Shown: positions 24,175 to 32,416 of the stretch, one piece after another
How the letters are laid out: every line of letters starts with the position of its first letter
Numbering within the stretch: the first letter of the stretch is position 1
Assembly: GCA_036494715.1 (NCBI GenBank)
Contig: DASXNY010000198.1
Span: 1 to 34,436 of the forward strand
Source: JAICJR01 sp036494715
GTDB taxonomy: Bacteria; Actinomycetota; Thermoleophilia; Solirubrobacterales; Thermoleophilaceae
Length of the DNA stretch: 34,436 nt
Direction: 5' to 3'
Notes under the pieces: model-generated
Seen by the model: only the letters and a program-made list of their open reading frames with translations
Told to the model about the DNA's origin: nothing
Databases searched by the model: none
Program-made: the position numbers and the translations under genes

Positions 24175-25523
24175 AGCACGCGATCCGCAAGCACATGCGC
24201 GACTTCGTGGCGATCATCGGCCTCTTCCTGATCGCGCTGGCGGTGGGGGGCTACGTGCTCGGCCACCAGCGCCTCTACCTGCCTGCCTGGGTGCCGTTCG
24301 TGGGCACCGACTTCTACACCGTCAACGCCGAGTTCTCGACCGCGCAGGCGGTCGTGCCGGGCCAGGGCCAGACGGTGAACATCGCCGGCGTGCCGATCGG
24401 CGAGATCGGCAAGGTCAGCCTGAAGAACGGCGTGGCGGTGGTGGAGATGAAGATCAAGAAATCTGTCCGGAAGCAGCCGGTCTACAAGAACGCCACGTTG
24501 CTCCTGCGGCCCAAGACCGGCCTGAAGGACATGTACATCGAGATGGACCCCGGCACGAAGTCCTCGGGTGCGGTGCCGGAGGGCGGCACGCTGCCGGTGT
24601 CGAACACGCTGCCCGACGTCAACCTCGACGAGATCCTCTCCAACCTCGACTCGGACACGCGCGCCTACCTCGAGATCCTGATCAACGCGGGCGGCGAGGC
24701 GTTCGGCACGCCGGGCTACTCGGCGGACCTGCGCGCGACGTTCAAGCGCTTCGACCCGACGGCCCAGGACGTGGCCAGCATCACGCGGCTCCTGGCGCTG
24801 CGGCGGGACAACCTGCAGCGCGTGATCCACAACTTCGGCCAGCTCACCGGCGCGCTGGCCGGCCGCGACCACCAGCTCAGCCAGCTGATCGACTCCTCCA
24901 ACGCCAACTTCGCGGCGATCGCGCAGGAGGACCAGAAGCTCGAGCAGACGCTCCAGCTCCTGCCGGGCACGCTGGATACGGCGGACACGGCGCTCGGCAA
25001 GGCGGACAAGCTCGCGCAGGTGCTCGGACCGACATTCCAGGCGCTGCGTCCGGGCGCGCGAGCGCTCGGCCCCTCGCTCAAGGCCACGCGGCCGTTCCTC
25101 AAGCAGACGACACCGGTGATCCAGCACCAGCTGCGCCCGTTCGCGCGCCAGGCGCAGCCGACCGTGCACCAGCTGCGGCTCGCGGCGCACAACCTGCTGC
25201 CCGCCGCGCCGCGGCTCACACGCACCGCGAGCTTCCTGAACGCGCTGCTCAACACGCTCACCTACAACGCGCCCGGCCCGGACCAGCCGTTCCTCTACTG
25301 GGCGTCCTGGCTCAACCACGCCGGGGCATCGATCTTCAGCACGCAGGACGCGCACGGCGCGGTGCGGCGCGGCCTCTTCATCACCGACTGCACGAGCCTC
25401 GCCGTGCTGCAGACGATCGAGACGCTCAACCCGCAGCTCAAGGTCCTGATCGACCTGCTCAACGCACCGACCGAGCAGCAGGTCTGCACCGGGACCCCGA
25501 CTCCGGGAGGGGCGAACCCGTAA
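24171..25523 (+). CDS. mceE: MCE family protein (fifth of six)
   Basis: 450 residues from GTG 24171 (GTGA overlap). The anchor is FVAIIGLFLIALAVGGYVLG, with no lipobox cysteine; in mycobacteria the fifth MCE protein is a lipoprotein, so this one differs. The MCE domain (YTVNAEFSTAQAVVPGQGQTVNIAGVPIGEIGKV; G-x-x-V-x-I-x-G-x-x-I-G) is followed by a helical region with several RPxxxxLxPxLKATRPFL-like turns. C-terminal DAHGAVRR starts at 393, and the cysteines lie in ITDCTS and QQVCTG. The stop shares one base with the next start (TAATG). Confidence 0.9.
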   Translation: MKHAIRKHMRDFVAIIGLFLIALAVGGYVLGHQRLYLPAWVPFVGTDFYTVNAEFSTAQAVVPGQGQTVNIAGVPIGEIGKVSLKNGVAVVEMKIKKSVRKQPVYKNATLLLRPKTGLKDMYIEMDPGTKSSGAVPEGGTLPVSNTLPDVNLDEILSNLDSDTRAYLEILINAGGEAFGTPGYSADLRATFKRFDPTAQDVASITRLLALRRDNLQRVIHNFGQLTGALAGRDHQLSQLIDSSNANFAAIAQEDQKLEQTLQLLPGTLDTADTALGKADKLAQVLGPTFQALRPGARALGPSLKATRPFLKQTTPVIQHQLRPFARQAQPTVHQLRLAAHNLLPAAPRLTRTASFLNALLNTLTYNAPGPDQPFLYWASWLNHAGASIFSTQDAHGAVRRGLFITDCTSLAVLQTIETLNPQLKVLIDLLNAPTEQQVCTGTPTPGGANP

Positions 25524-27088
25524 TGCAGAAGCAGGCTCCAAGCCTCGGGCGGATCCTCGTGATGGTGGGCTTCGCGCTCTCCTGCTTCGCGATCCTGCTC
25601 TACCTGTGGCTGACGTTCGGCGGCTCGGTGCCACTGCGGCCGAAGGGCTACCGCGTGAAGGTCAACTTCCCCGAGGCCGTCACGCTGGCGCAGGAGGCTG
25701 ACGTGCGCATCTCCGGCGTCAACGTGGGCAAGGTCGTGAAGCTGCAGCTCGACGAGCAGCACGGCAAGGTCAAGCCACTCACCGTCGTCACGATCGAGAT
25801 CAAACCCAAGTACGCGCCGATCCCGGCCAACACCCGCGCGATCCTGCGCCAGAAGACGCTGCTCGGCGAGACCTACGTCGAGCTGTCACCGGGCAACCGC
25901 CAGGGCGCGCGCATCGCCGACGGCGGCGCGCTGCCGAACGGCCAGGTGGCGCAGACCGTCCAGCTCGACCAGATCTTCCGGGCCTTCGACCCGCAGACGC
26001 GCCTGGCGTTCGAGAACTGGATGCAGCAGCAGGGCGTCGCCTTCGACGGCCGCGGCCAGGACCTCAACGACGCGCTCGGCAACCTCACGCCATTCGCGCA
26101 GGACCTCGACAAGCTGCTCGCGATCCTGCGCAGCCAGAAGCAGGCCACGTCGCGGCTCGTGCGCAACACGGGCGTGGTGTTCAACGCGCTGAGCGAGCGC
26201 GACGGGCAGCTCACGGAGCTGATCTCGAACTCTAACCGCGTGTTCGCGACCACCGCCCGCCGCGACGAGGAGCTGCGCCAGGCGTTCATCGCTTTCCCGA
26301 CGTTCGAGGACCAGTCGCGCGCGATCTCGGTGCGGCTCACGAAGTTCGCCGACAACGCCAACCCGCTGATCAACCAGCTGCGGCCGGCCGCGCGCCAGCT
26401 GTCGCCGACGCTGATCGACTCCGCCAAGCTCGCGCCCCAGCTCAAGGGGCTGTTCGAGGACATCCACCCGCTCGTGAAGGCCTCGAAGAAGGGGCTGCCG
26501 GCGGTGTCCTCGTTCCTCGACTCGACGCGTCCGGTGCTCGCCCAGGTGGATCCGTTCCTGCGCAGCCTCAACCCGTTCATCGACTGGATCGGCCTCTACA
26601 AGCACGAGGCGGCGGCGTTCTTCGCGCTCGACACGGCGGCCACCCAGGCCACGGCCACCGTCTGCGCCACCGCCGTCCAGCGCTGCACGGCCGGGGTGCG
26701 TCAGGTGCACTACCTGCGCACCACCAACCCGATCAACCCGGAGGCGCTCGCCGCGTATCCCACGCGCATCGCGAGCAACCGCTCCAACCCCTACTTCCAG
26801 CCGCTCGGCTACAACGACCTCGGCAAGGGCGGCCTCAAGGTGTTCGGCTCCTATCTCTGCACCACCAACCCGGATCCCACCGTCGTCCAGACCGCCGACC
26901 CCGCGACGCCCGGCGTCGGCCCGCCCACCGACCTGATCTCGCCAAGCACCTTCGCCCTGATCAACCAGTTCGTCTACGGCGGCCAGCCGGCCGGCAGCGT
27001 CGCCGCGGTGCCCTGCCGGGCACAGGCGCCACTCGGCAATCTGCTGGGCCAGGCGGGGTTGTATCCGCACCTGATGGCGACCCCATAG
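25523..27088 (+). CDS. mceF: MCE family protein (sixth of six)
   Basis: 521 residues from ATG 25523. The anchor is ILVMVGFALSCFAILLYLWL, and the cysteine in it does not fit a lipobox. MCE domain: YRVKVNFPEAVTLAQEADVRISGVNVGKVVKL. The helical region holds FDGRGQDLNDALGNLTPF and a long LxxLxP series. The C-terminal part differs from the other five: the D-x-x-G-x3-R motif is absent, and instead there are four cysteines (TVCATAVQRC, YLCTTN, VPCRAQ) and an extra segment with NPYFQPLGYNDLGKGG. It is also the longest. It ends the MCE series and is followed by the third heptamer array. Confidence 0.9.
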   Translation: MQKQAPSLGRILVMVGFALSCFAILLYLWLTFGGSVPLRPKGYRVKVNFPEAVTLAQEADVRISGVNVGKVVKLQLDEQHGKVKPLTVVTIEIKPKYAPIPANTRAILRQKTLLGETYVELSPGNRQGARIADGGALPNGQVAQTVQLDQIFRAFDPQTRLAFENWMQQQGVAFDGRGQDLNDALGNLTPFAQDLDKLLAILRSQKQATSRLVRNTGVVFNALSERDGQLTELISNSNRVFATTARRDEELRQAFIAFPTFEDQSRAISVRLTKFADNANPLINQLRPAARQLSPTLIDSAKLAPQLKGLFEDIHPLVKASKKGLPAVSSFLDSTRPVLAQVDPFLRSLNPFIDWIGLYKHEAAAFFALDTAATQATATVCATAVQRCTAGVRQVHYLRTTNPINPEALAAYPTRIASNRSNPYFQPLGYNDLGKGGLKVFGSYLCTTNPDPTVVQTADPATPGVGPPTDLISPSTFALINQFVYGGQPAGSVAAVPCRAQAPLGNLLGQAGLYPHLMATP

Positions 27089-27089
27089 C

Positions 27090-27165
<76 letters not shown>

Positions 27166-27171
27166 TACCCT
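27166..27171 (+). promoter_or_regulatory. Possible -10 box for leaderless transcription of the RND gene
   Basis: TACCCT fits the actinobacterial TAnnnT pattern and lies six bases before ATG 27178. No Shine-Dalgarno sequence is seen there, so a leaderless mRNA is plausible. No convincing -35 box is present. Confidence 0.25.
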
Positions 27172-27177
27172 GATTCC

Positions 27178-29922
27178 ATGATGCGGGGGATTCATTTCGC
27201 ACGCCTGGTGCGCTTCGTCGCCCGGCGACCCATTCCCGTGCTCGCCGCCGTCGGCCTTCTGGCCGTGCTTGCTGCGGTTTTTGCGCTGCGGCTGCAGCCG
27301 AGTGCGTCGACCGACACGCTGGTGAACCGGTCGTCGTCCTCGTTCAAGGCGACCGAGCAGTTCAAGAAGCAGTTCGGCGACGACGCGGTGGTCGTGCTCG
27401 TGAAGGGCGACCTCCAGCGCACGCTGCTGACCTCCGACCTGCGCACGCTGATCGAGCTCGAGGGCTGCATGTCCGGCAACGTGCCGGCCAAGAGCATCGT
27501 CTCGAAGGGTCAGGTGGTAGCGGTGGGCCGCGACCGGATGCCGCCCGAGTGCACGGCCTTCGCCAAGACCAAGCCCGCCAAGGTGGTGTTCGGGCCGGGC
27601 ACGTTTACCAACACGGCGGTCGAGCGGATCGGCCAGGGCTTCACGCAGGTGAGCCAGCAGGAGCAGGCGCAGGCGAACAAGATGGCGGCGGCCGCGCGCA
27701 AGGTCGCCGCCGCCAAGGGCTACTCGAAGGCGCGGCAGGACAAGTACGCGGCCGAGGCGCGCAAGCTCGTGCAGTCGCAGTTCGTGAGCCAGCTGCTCCA
27801 GCTGGGTCTGCGCTACGGCCTCACGAGCGCGCCCGCGATCAACAACACCGAGTTCGTCTCGCAGCTCTGGTTCGACTCGGCGAAGGGCGTGAACGTGCCC
27901 AAGGCGCGCTTCGCCTTCCTCGCGCCGAGCAAGGACGCCGCGCTCGTGCAGGTGCGGCTCAAGCCGGGGCTCAGCGACAAGCAGCGGCGCAACGCGATCG
28001 GCCTGATCGAGAAGACGACGAAGGACAAGTACTTCCGCCTGCGCAACGGCCAGCAGTACATCGTCAGCGGCGTGCCCGTGGTGGCGGACGCGCTGGCCAC
28101 GTCCGTGCAGCACGCGGTGGTGGTGCTGCTGATCGCCGTCCTGATCGTGATGGCGGCGACGCTGGCGCTCGTGTTCCGGGCGCGGCTGCGGATGCTGCCG
28201 CTGGCCCTCGCGCTGTGCGCGGCGGCATTGGCGTTCGGCGTGGTGGCGCTCGTGGGAGGCAGCCTGACGATGGCGTCCGTGGCGGCGCTCCCCGTCCTGA
28301 TCGGCCTGGCGGTGGACTACGCGATCCAGTTCCATTCGCGCTTCGAGGAGGGCGTCGCGGCCGGGCTCTCGCCCGCCGAGGCGGCGCCCACCGCCGCCGC
28401 TGCCGGCGGCCCGACGATCGCCAGCGCCGCGCTCGCCACCAGCGTGGGCTTCCTCGTGCTGCTGCTCTCGCCGGTGCCGATGGTGCGCGGCTTCGGCGCC
28501 GTGCTCGTGCTCGGCATCGGGCTCTCGTTCCTCGTCGCGCTCACCGCGGGCTTCGCCGCGCTGTCGCGCTTCGGACACGCGCGCACGCGACCCGAGGACG
28601 TGCCGCCCTTCTTCCCGCGCGGCCGCGAGTGGCTGGAGCGCGCCCGGGCCACGCGCCCGGGGGCCGCGCTGGCCCGCGGCGCCACGAGCTTCGCCGCCTT
28701 CGTGCGGCGCACCGCCTCGGCGGCGGTCGGTACCGCGGTCGAGCGCCCGCGCCGCGTGCTGGCGATCGGGCTCCTGCTGGCGCTGCTCGGCTGGGCGGCG
28801 GACACCCAGACGAAGGTCGTCTCCGATGTGACGCAGCTCGTGCCGCAGAACCTCCAGGCGCTGAAGGACGTCAAGCAGCTCGAGGACGCCACAGGGGTCT
28901 CCGGCGAGCTGGACGTGATGGTGCGCTCCAAGAACCTCACGACGCCTGGCGTGGTGAAGTGGATGACCGCGTTCGAGCAGCGCGTGCTGGCGGCGCACGG
29001 CTACAAGGCCGGCGACACCTGCAATCAGGCCAAGGACCCGCCGGAGCTGTGCCCGGCGCTGTCGCTGCCGGACCTCTTCAGCGCGAGCAACGAGGCGATC
29101 ACCCAGGCGAACATCACCTCGCTGCTGGACGCCGTGCCCTCCTACTTCTCGCAGGGCGTGATCTCGCGCGACCGCAGCGTCGCGAACCTGGCGTTCGGCA
29201 TCCGCCTGATGCCGCTCGACAAGCAGAAGAAGCTGATCGACGACATCCGCGGCCAGTTGCGGCCGCCGCCCGGCGTCAGCGCCAACGTCGTGGGCCTGCC
29301 GGTGCTGGCGGCTGATGCCAACAGCCAGCTCTCATCCAGCGGGCGGCGTGCGCTCACGCTGCTCGCCGGCCTCGTCGGCGTCTTCCTCGTGCTGCTCGTC
29401 ATCCGGCGGCGTCCGCGTGAGGCCGCGGTGCCGCTGATTCCGATCGCGTTCGCCACCGGCTGGTCGGCGCTCGTTCTGTTCCTGCTGCGCATCCCGCTCA
29501 ACCCGATGTCGGCCGGGCTCGGCGCGCTCGTGATCGCGATCTCCACCGAGTTCAGCGTGCTGCTCTCGGCGCGCTACCGCGAGGAGCGCGACTCGGGTGC
29601 TGGGCCGGCGCGCGCGCTCGAGCGCACGTACGCCTCCACGGGCTCTGCGGTGCTCGCCTCGGGCACGACCGCGATCGCCGGCTTCGCCGCGCTGATCGCC
29701 TCGGACATCACGATGCTGCGCGAGTTCGGCATCGTCACCGTCGTGGACCTCACGGTGTCGCTGCTCGGAGTGATGGTGGTGCTCCCCGCCGCGCTGATGT
29801 GGGCGGAGCAGCACGGGCCGTTCACGCTCCGCGACCTCGACCCGCGGCGACTCCTCGGACGCGTCCGCCTGCGCCGGCCGCGGCTGCGTCTGCGCCGCCC
29901 GCGCCTGCAGGCCGGTGACTGA
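27178..29922 (+). CDS. MMPL/HpnN-type RND transporter
   Basis: 914 residues from ATG 27178 (ATG 27181 also possible). It has two RND halves, each with one membrane segment, a large extracytoplasmic loop and five clustered segments. The first sterol-sensing-like cluster contains LPVLIGLAVDYAIQFHSRFEEG near residue 370-390; the second contains ALVIAISTEFSVLLSARYREE near 780-800. The acidic residues in these helices (D in GLAVDYA, E in STEFS) are the expected proton relay. The C-terminal tail is Arg-rich. Known: MmpL and HpnN proteins move lipids across or out of the inner membrane. Its place after the mce genes suggests handling of lipids related to those the MCE system imports, but this is inferred from position only. 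Confidence 0.9.
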   Translation: MMRGIHFARLVRFVARRPIPVLAAVGLLAVLAAVFALRLQPSASTDTLVNRSSSSFKATEQFKKQFGDDAVVVLVKGDLQRTLLTSDLRTLIELEGCMSGNVPAKSIVSKGQVVAVGRDRMPPECTAFAKTKPAKVVFGPGTFTNTAVERIGQGFTQVSQQEQAQANKMAAAARKVAAAKGYSKARQDKYAAEARKLVQSQFVSQLLQLGLRYGLTSAPAINNTEFVSQLWFDSAKGVNVPKARFAFLAPSKDAALVQVRLKPGLSDKQRRNAIGLIEKTTKDKYFRLRNGQQYIVSGVPVVADALATSVQHAVVVLLIAVLIVMAATLALVFRARLRMLPLALALCAAALAFGVVALVGGSLTMASVAALPVLIGLAVDYAIQFHSRFEEGVAAGLSPAEAAPTAAAAGGPTIASAALATSVGFLVLLLSPVPMVRGFGAVLVLGIGLSFLVALTAGFAALSRFGHARTRPEDVPPFFPRGREWLERARATRPGAALARGATSFAAFVRRTASAAVGTAVERPRRVLAIGLLLALLGWAADTQTKVVSDVTQLVPQNLQALKDVKQLEDATGVSGELDVMVRSKNLTTPGVVKWMTAFEQRVLAAHGYKAGDTCNQAKDPPELCPALSLPDLFSASNEAITQANITSLLDAVPSYFSQGVISRDRSVANLAFGIRLMPLDKQKKLIDDIRGQLRPPPGVSANVVGLPVLAADANSQLSSSGRRALTLLAGLVGVFLVLLVIRRRPREAAVPLIPIAFATGWSALVLFLLRIPLNPMSAGLGALVIAISTEFSVLLSARYREERDSGAGPARALERTYASTGSAVLASGTTAIAGFAALIASDITMLREFGIVTVVDLTVSLLGVMVVLPAALMWAEQHGPFTLRDLDPRRLLGRVRLRRPRLRLRRPRLQAGD

Positions 29923-30649
29923 GGACCGCTTCGGGGACCTCGGCCCCGAGCGCGACAAGTCCCCGGCGCAGCGGCTCGCCGAGCTGGACGAGCAGGATCT
30001 CGCGCGCGAGCGCGAGGCGCGCCCGGCGGGACCGCCGCCGCGCCCGGCGGGCCGTTACATGTGGGTCGTCGGCGTGGCGTTCGTGCTCGTCGTGATCCTC
30101 GCGGGGGTGAACGCGCTCCACCACAGCGGCGGCAGCCTGCGTGGTCCGCCGGTGGGCAGGCCGCTGCCGGCCTTCGCGGCGCCGCTCGCCACGAGCAACC
30201 TCGACGGCGACGCCAACGTCAAGCAGCGGCCGGGCCAGTCCGACCAGCTCGGCAAGGTGCCCGCCTGCCAGCTCCACCTGGCGGGCAGCATTTCCTCCTG
30301 CACGCTCGCCCGCAAGCCGCTCGTGCTGTCGGTGATCGTGCCAGGCGAGAGGAAGTGCGAGGGCCAGCTCGACCTCTTCCAGCGGATCGCGGCGAACCAC
30401 CCGCGCGCGCAGTTCGCGGCCGTGGTGAGCGGGGCCAAGCGCCAGAAGGTCGCGTCGCTCGCGCGCCGGCACGGCTGGACCTTCCCGGTGGCGGTGGACC
30501 ACGACCTGTCCGTGTTCAACCTGTACCACGTCGCGCTCTGCCCTACGACCGTGTTCGCCTTCCGCGGCGGCAGGGTGCAGAGCACCTCGATCAGGCCGCT
30601 CACGGAGGCGCAGGTGGTGGCGGGGCTGCGCATGATCGGCGCGGCGTGA
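29915..30649 (+). CDS. Membrane-anchored thioredoxin-fold protein lacking CxxC
   Basis: 244 residues from GTG 29915, overlapping the RND gene by eight bases. A charged cytoplasmic head (about 1-47) and one membrane segment (YMWVVGVAFVLVVILAGVNAL) precede a TlpA/redoxin-like domain outside the membrane. The strand-turn LVLSVIVPGERKCEGQ sits where the redox motif is expected, but only one cysteine (C148) is present. The usual cis-Pro loop reads ALCPTTVFAF, with C209 next to P210. Two further cysteines are C118 and C129. It may be a one-Cys or disulfide-shuffling relative, or a structural domain. Overlaps on both sides put it in one operon with the RND and B3/4 genes. Confidence 0.75.
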   Translation: MTEDRFGDLGPERDKSPAQRLAELDEQDLAREREARPAGPPPRPAGRYMWVVGVAFVLVVILAGVNALHHSGGSLRGPPVGRPLPAFAAPLATSNLDGDANVKQRPGQSDQLGKVPACQLHLAGSISSCTLARKPLVLSVIVPGERKCEGQLDLFQRIAANHPRAQFAAVVSGAKRQKVASLARRHGWTFPVAVDHDLSVFNLYHVALCPTTVFAFRGGRVQSTSIRPLTEAQVVAGLRMIGAA

Positions 30650-31293
30650 ACGCCGAGCTCGACCTGCGCCGCGGCTGGGTCGGGGAGGAGCTGGCGGCGG
30701 AGTTTCCTGAGCTGCGGCTCGTGCACACGACGTTCGCCGCGCGCTCGGGTCGCAGCCCGGCGGCGGTGAAGGAGCGGCTGAAGGTGATGAGCGACCGCTT
30801 CACCGGGCCGAAGGCCGTGCAGGTGCGCCAGCAGCCCGTGCCGTGGGCCTACCGCGTCTTCTTCCGCCAGATCGGCATCGACCCCGACGACCAGCCCACG
30901 CCGCCCGAGGCCGCCGCCCTCGAGCGCATGATGGCCGGCGCCTTCGCGAGCCAGAACCTGCTCGACGACGCGCTCACGATCGCCACGGTGGAGACGGGCG
31001 TGCCGGTCCTGGCCTACGACGCCGAGCGCCTCGACGGCGACCCTGGGCTGCGGCTCGCCCTTGCCGGGGAGCTGCTGGGAGGCGCCGGGCGCGACCTGCG
31101 CGGCGGCGAGATCGTGGTGGCCGACGAGGCGCATCCGATCGCGCTCCTGTTCGGCGACACGGCGGAGCGGCGCGGGGTGCACCCGGGCACCACGCGCATG
31201 CTGCTGGCGGCCGTGCAGGTGAAGGGCGTGCCAGACGTGAGCGTCGAGGAGGCCCTCTGGATCGTCGCCGAGACCCTCGTGGAGGGCAGCTAG
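30646..31293 (+). CDS. B3/4 (tRNA synthetase editing-like) domain protein
   Basis: 215 residues from GTG 30646, which overlaps the previous stop (GTGA). From about residue 60 on, the sequence follows the stand-alone B3/4 domain related to the editing part of phenylalanyl-tRNA synthetase beta: VRQQPVPWAYRVFFRQIGID, NLLDDALTIATVETGVPVLAYD, RLDGDPGLRLA, GEIVVADEAHPIALLFGD and TRMLLAAVQVKGV. Known: free B3/4 proteins may hydrolyse mischarged aminoacyl-tRNA or bind related ligands; activity here is untested. There is no obvious link with the lipid transporter except position. The product is predicted soluble and cytoplasmic. Confidence 0.8.
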   Translation: MNAELDLRRGWVGEELAAEFPELRLVHTTFAARSGRSPAAVKERLKVMSDRFTGPKAVQVRQQPVPWAYRVFFRQIGIDPDDQPTPPEAAALERMMAGAFASQNLLDDALTIATVETGVPVLAYDAERLDGDPGLRLALAGELLGGAGRDLRGGEIVVADEAHPIALLFGDTAERRGVHPGTTRMLLAAVQVKGVPDVSVEEALWIVAETLVEGS

Positions 31294-31298
31294 GGCGG

Positions 31299-31307
31299 TG
31301 GTACGAT
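31299..31307 (+). promoter_or_regulatory. Extended -10 promoter candidate for the 31347 gene
   Basis: TGG followed by TACGAT gives a TGn extended -10 box 40 bases before the GTG start. A purine-rich site (GGGAGAGGG, about 31328-31336) follows. There is no good -35 box. Confidence 0.35.
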
Positions 31308-31346
31308 GGGCCCGGAAGCCCCCGACTGGGAGAGGGAAACGCCATA

Positions 31347-31853
31347 GTGGAGGTCGTCGCAGCGAAGGCGCCCGGCGTCGCCCCAGTTCGAGTAGACGAG
31401 CGCGCGGCTCGCCGTTCGCTGCTCGACCAGATCGCGAAGCTCGAGTCCGAGCTGGCGAGCCTCTTCTGCAGCGCCTACCCGCGCCTGGGCTTCGACTGGA
31501 GCGTGTCGTCGCGCGGCGGCCCGCGCATCCTCACGCTCGGCGAGCTCGAGCAGATCCGCGACGAGCTGGCGACGCGGCTCGAGGACAACCGCCGCGGGCT
31601 CTCGGAGCGCACGCTCGTGGAGGACCAGAACCGCCGCCTGATCGAGGAGATGCTGCTCGAGCCCGAGAAGCACCGCTGGGTGCGGGTCGGCAACCGCGAC
31701 ATCGGCGAGCCCGGCTGCAAGCACTGGCATGTGCGCCCGCGCTTCGGCCTGCTTGGCATGCTGCTGAACTGGTGGCGCGTCTGCATCTCGTCCGGCTGTC
31801 CGTTAGCCGAGGGGCGCGGCCGCCCGCCGCGACCCCGACACTCCCTGAGGTGA
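31347..31853 (+). CDS. Conserved hypothetical protein
   Basis: 168 residues from GTG 31347; the open frame extends upstream but runs as a shadow of the B3/4 gene, and the GTG has a GGGAGAGGGAAA stretch ahead of it. No named family is recognised. Visible features: an N-terminal helix (RRSLLDQIAKLESELASLF), FDWSVSSRGGPRILTLGELEQI, a second charged helical stretch (about 75-105) and a distinctive C-terminal block, VRVGNRDIGEPGCKHWHVRPR followed by GMLLNWWRVCISSGCPLA. The Cys and His residues there (C-x2-H-x-H and two later Cys) could bind a metal. I recall similar proteins in related actinobacteria, without known function. No membrane segment is evident. Confidence 0.7.
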   Translation: MEVVAAKAPGVAPVRVDERAARRSLLDQIAKLESELASLFCSAYPRLGFDWSVSSRGGPRILTLGELEQIRDELATRLEDNRRGLSERTLVEDQNRRLIEEMLLEPEKHRWVRVGNRDIGEPGCKHWHVRPRFGLLGMLLNWWRVCISSGCPLAEGRGRPPRPRHSLR

Positions 31854-31865
31854 GCAGCCGAGGCA

Positions 31866-32381
31866 ATGGGCCGTCGTAGCCGCAAGCGCTCGGGCGGCGA
31901 GGGCGCCGCCGTCGCCCCCGACACGAGCACGCGCGCCGAGCGCGACGAGGCGCGCCGGGCGCGAGCGCGGGCCGCCGAGCGTGCCCGCAGCTCGTCGGAG
32001 GACCCGCGCCTGCCCGCGCCCTGGGGCCCGTTCCCGCTCACCGAGCTGGTGGTGCTGCTCGCGATCGGCCTCCTGATCGCCGCCTTCGTCGTGCGCGGCG
32101 AGCGCGGCCGCACGATGCTCGCGGCGGGCCTCCTGCTCGGCTCGCTCGGCGGTCTCGAGGTGAGCATCCGCGAGCACTTCGCGGGCTACCGCTCGCACAC
32201 CACGATCTTCGCCACCGCCGCCGGCGTGCTGACGATCGTGGTGGTCACGCTGGTCGTGCACCCGATCAAGCTCTGGATCGTCGCGCTGATCGCGCTGGCG
32301 ATGTTCTGCCTTGTCTTCTACCTGGCGCGCGAGGCGTTCAAGCGGCGCTCAGGTGGGGTGGGCTTCAGAGCCGGCAGGTAG
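31866..32381 (+). CDS. Small membrane protein of unknown function
   Basis: 171 residues from ATG 31866, 12 bases after the previous stop. A highly basic and acidic N-terminal stretch of about 48 residues (RAERDEARRARARAAERARS) is followed by three to four membrane segments: LTELVVLLAIGLLIAAFVV, TMLAAGLLLGSLGGLEV, FATAAGVLTIVVVTLVV and LWIVALIALAMFCLVFYLA. It ends in a short basic tail. No family is recognised. Its stop codon lies inside the left arm of the strong hairpin at 32366-32410, so transcription probably ends right behind it. Confidence 0.7.
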   Translation: MGRRSRKRSGGEGAAVAPDTSTRAERDEARRARARAAERARSSSEDPRLPAPWGPFPLTELVVLLAIGLLIAAFVVRGERGRTMLAAGLLLGSLGGLEVSIREHFAGYRSHTTIFATAAGVLTIVVVTLVVHPIKLWIVALIALAMFCLVFYLAREAFKRRSGGVGFRAGR

Positions 32382-32410
32382 CGCCTCCCTGGCGCCACCT
32401 GCCGGCTCTG
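32366..32410. terminator. Strong 20-bp hairpin between convergent genes
   Basis: The left arm, CAGAGCCGGCAGGT-a-GCGCC, pairs with the right arm, GGCGC-c-ACCTGCCGGCTCTG, around a 5-base loop TCCCT, with one A/C mismatch. It covers the stop of the 31866 gene and ends six bases before the 3' end of the minus-strand mIHF gene, so it can act on both transcripts. There is no T-tract on either side, as is common for actinobacterial hairpins. Confidence 0.75.
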
Positions 32411-32416
32411 AGAACC

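Noticed and set aside
24171..24300. Lipobox in the fifth MCE protein, as in mycobacterial MceE
   Set aside because: No cysteine follows the hydrophobic segment; it is a plain membrane anchor.
25523..25620. Lipobox in the sixth MCE protein (GFALSC)
   Set aside because: The cysteine lies in the middle of the hydrophobic helix and the -3 residue does not fit; membrane anchor preferred.
24120..25634. 504-residue minus-strand frame over mceE
   Set aside because: Arg/Val/Leu-rich mirror of the high-GC coding strand; no domain and no start signal.
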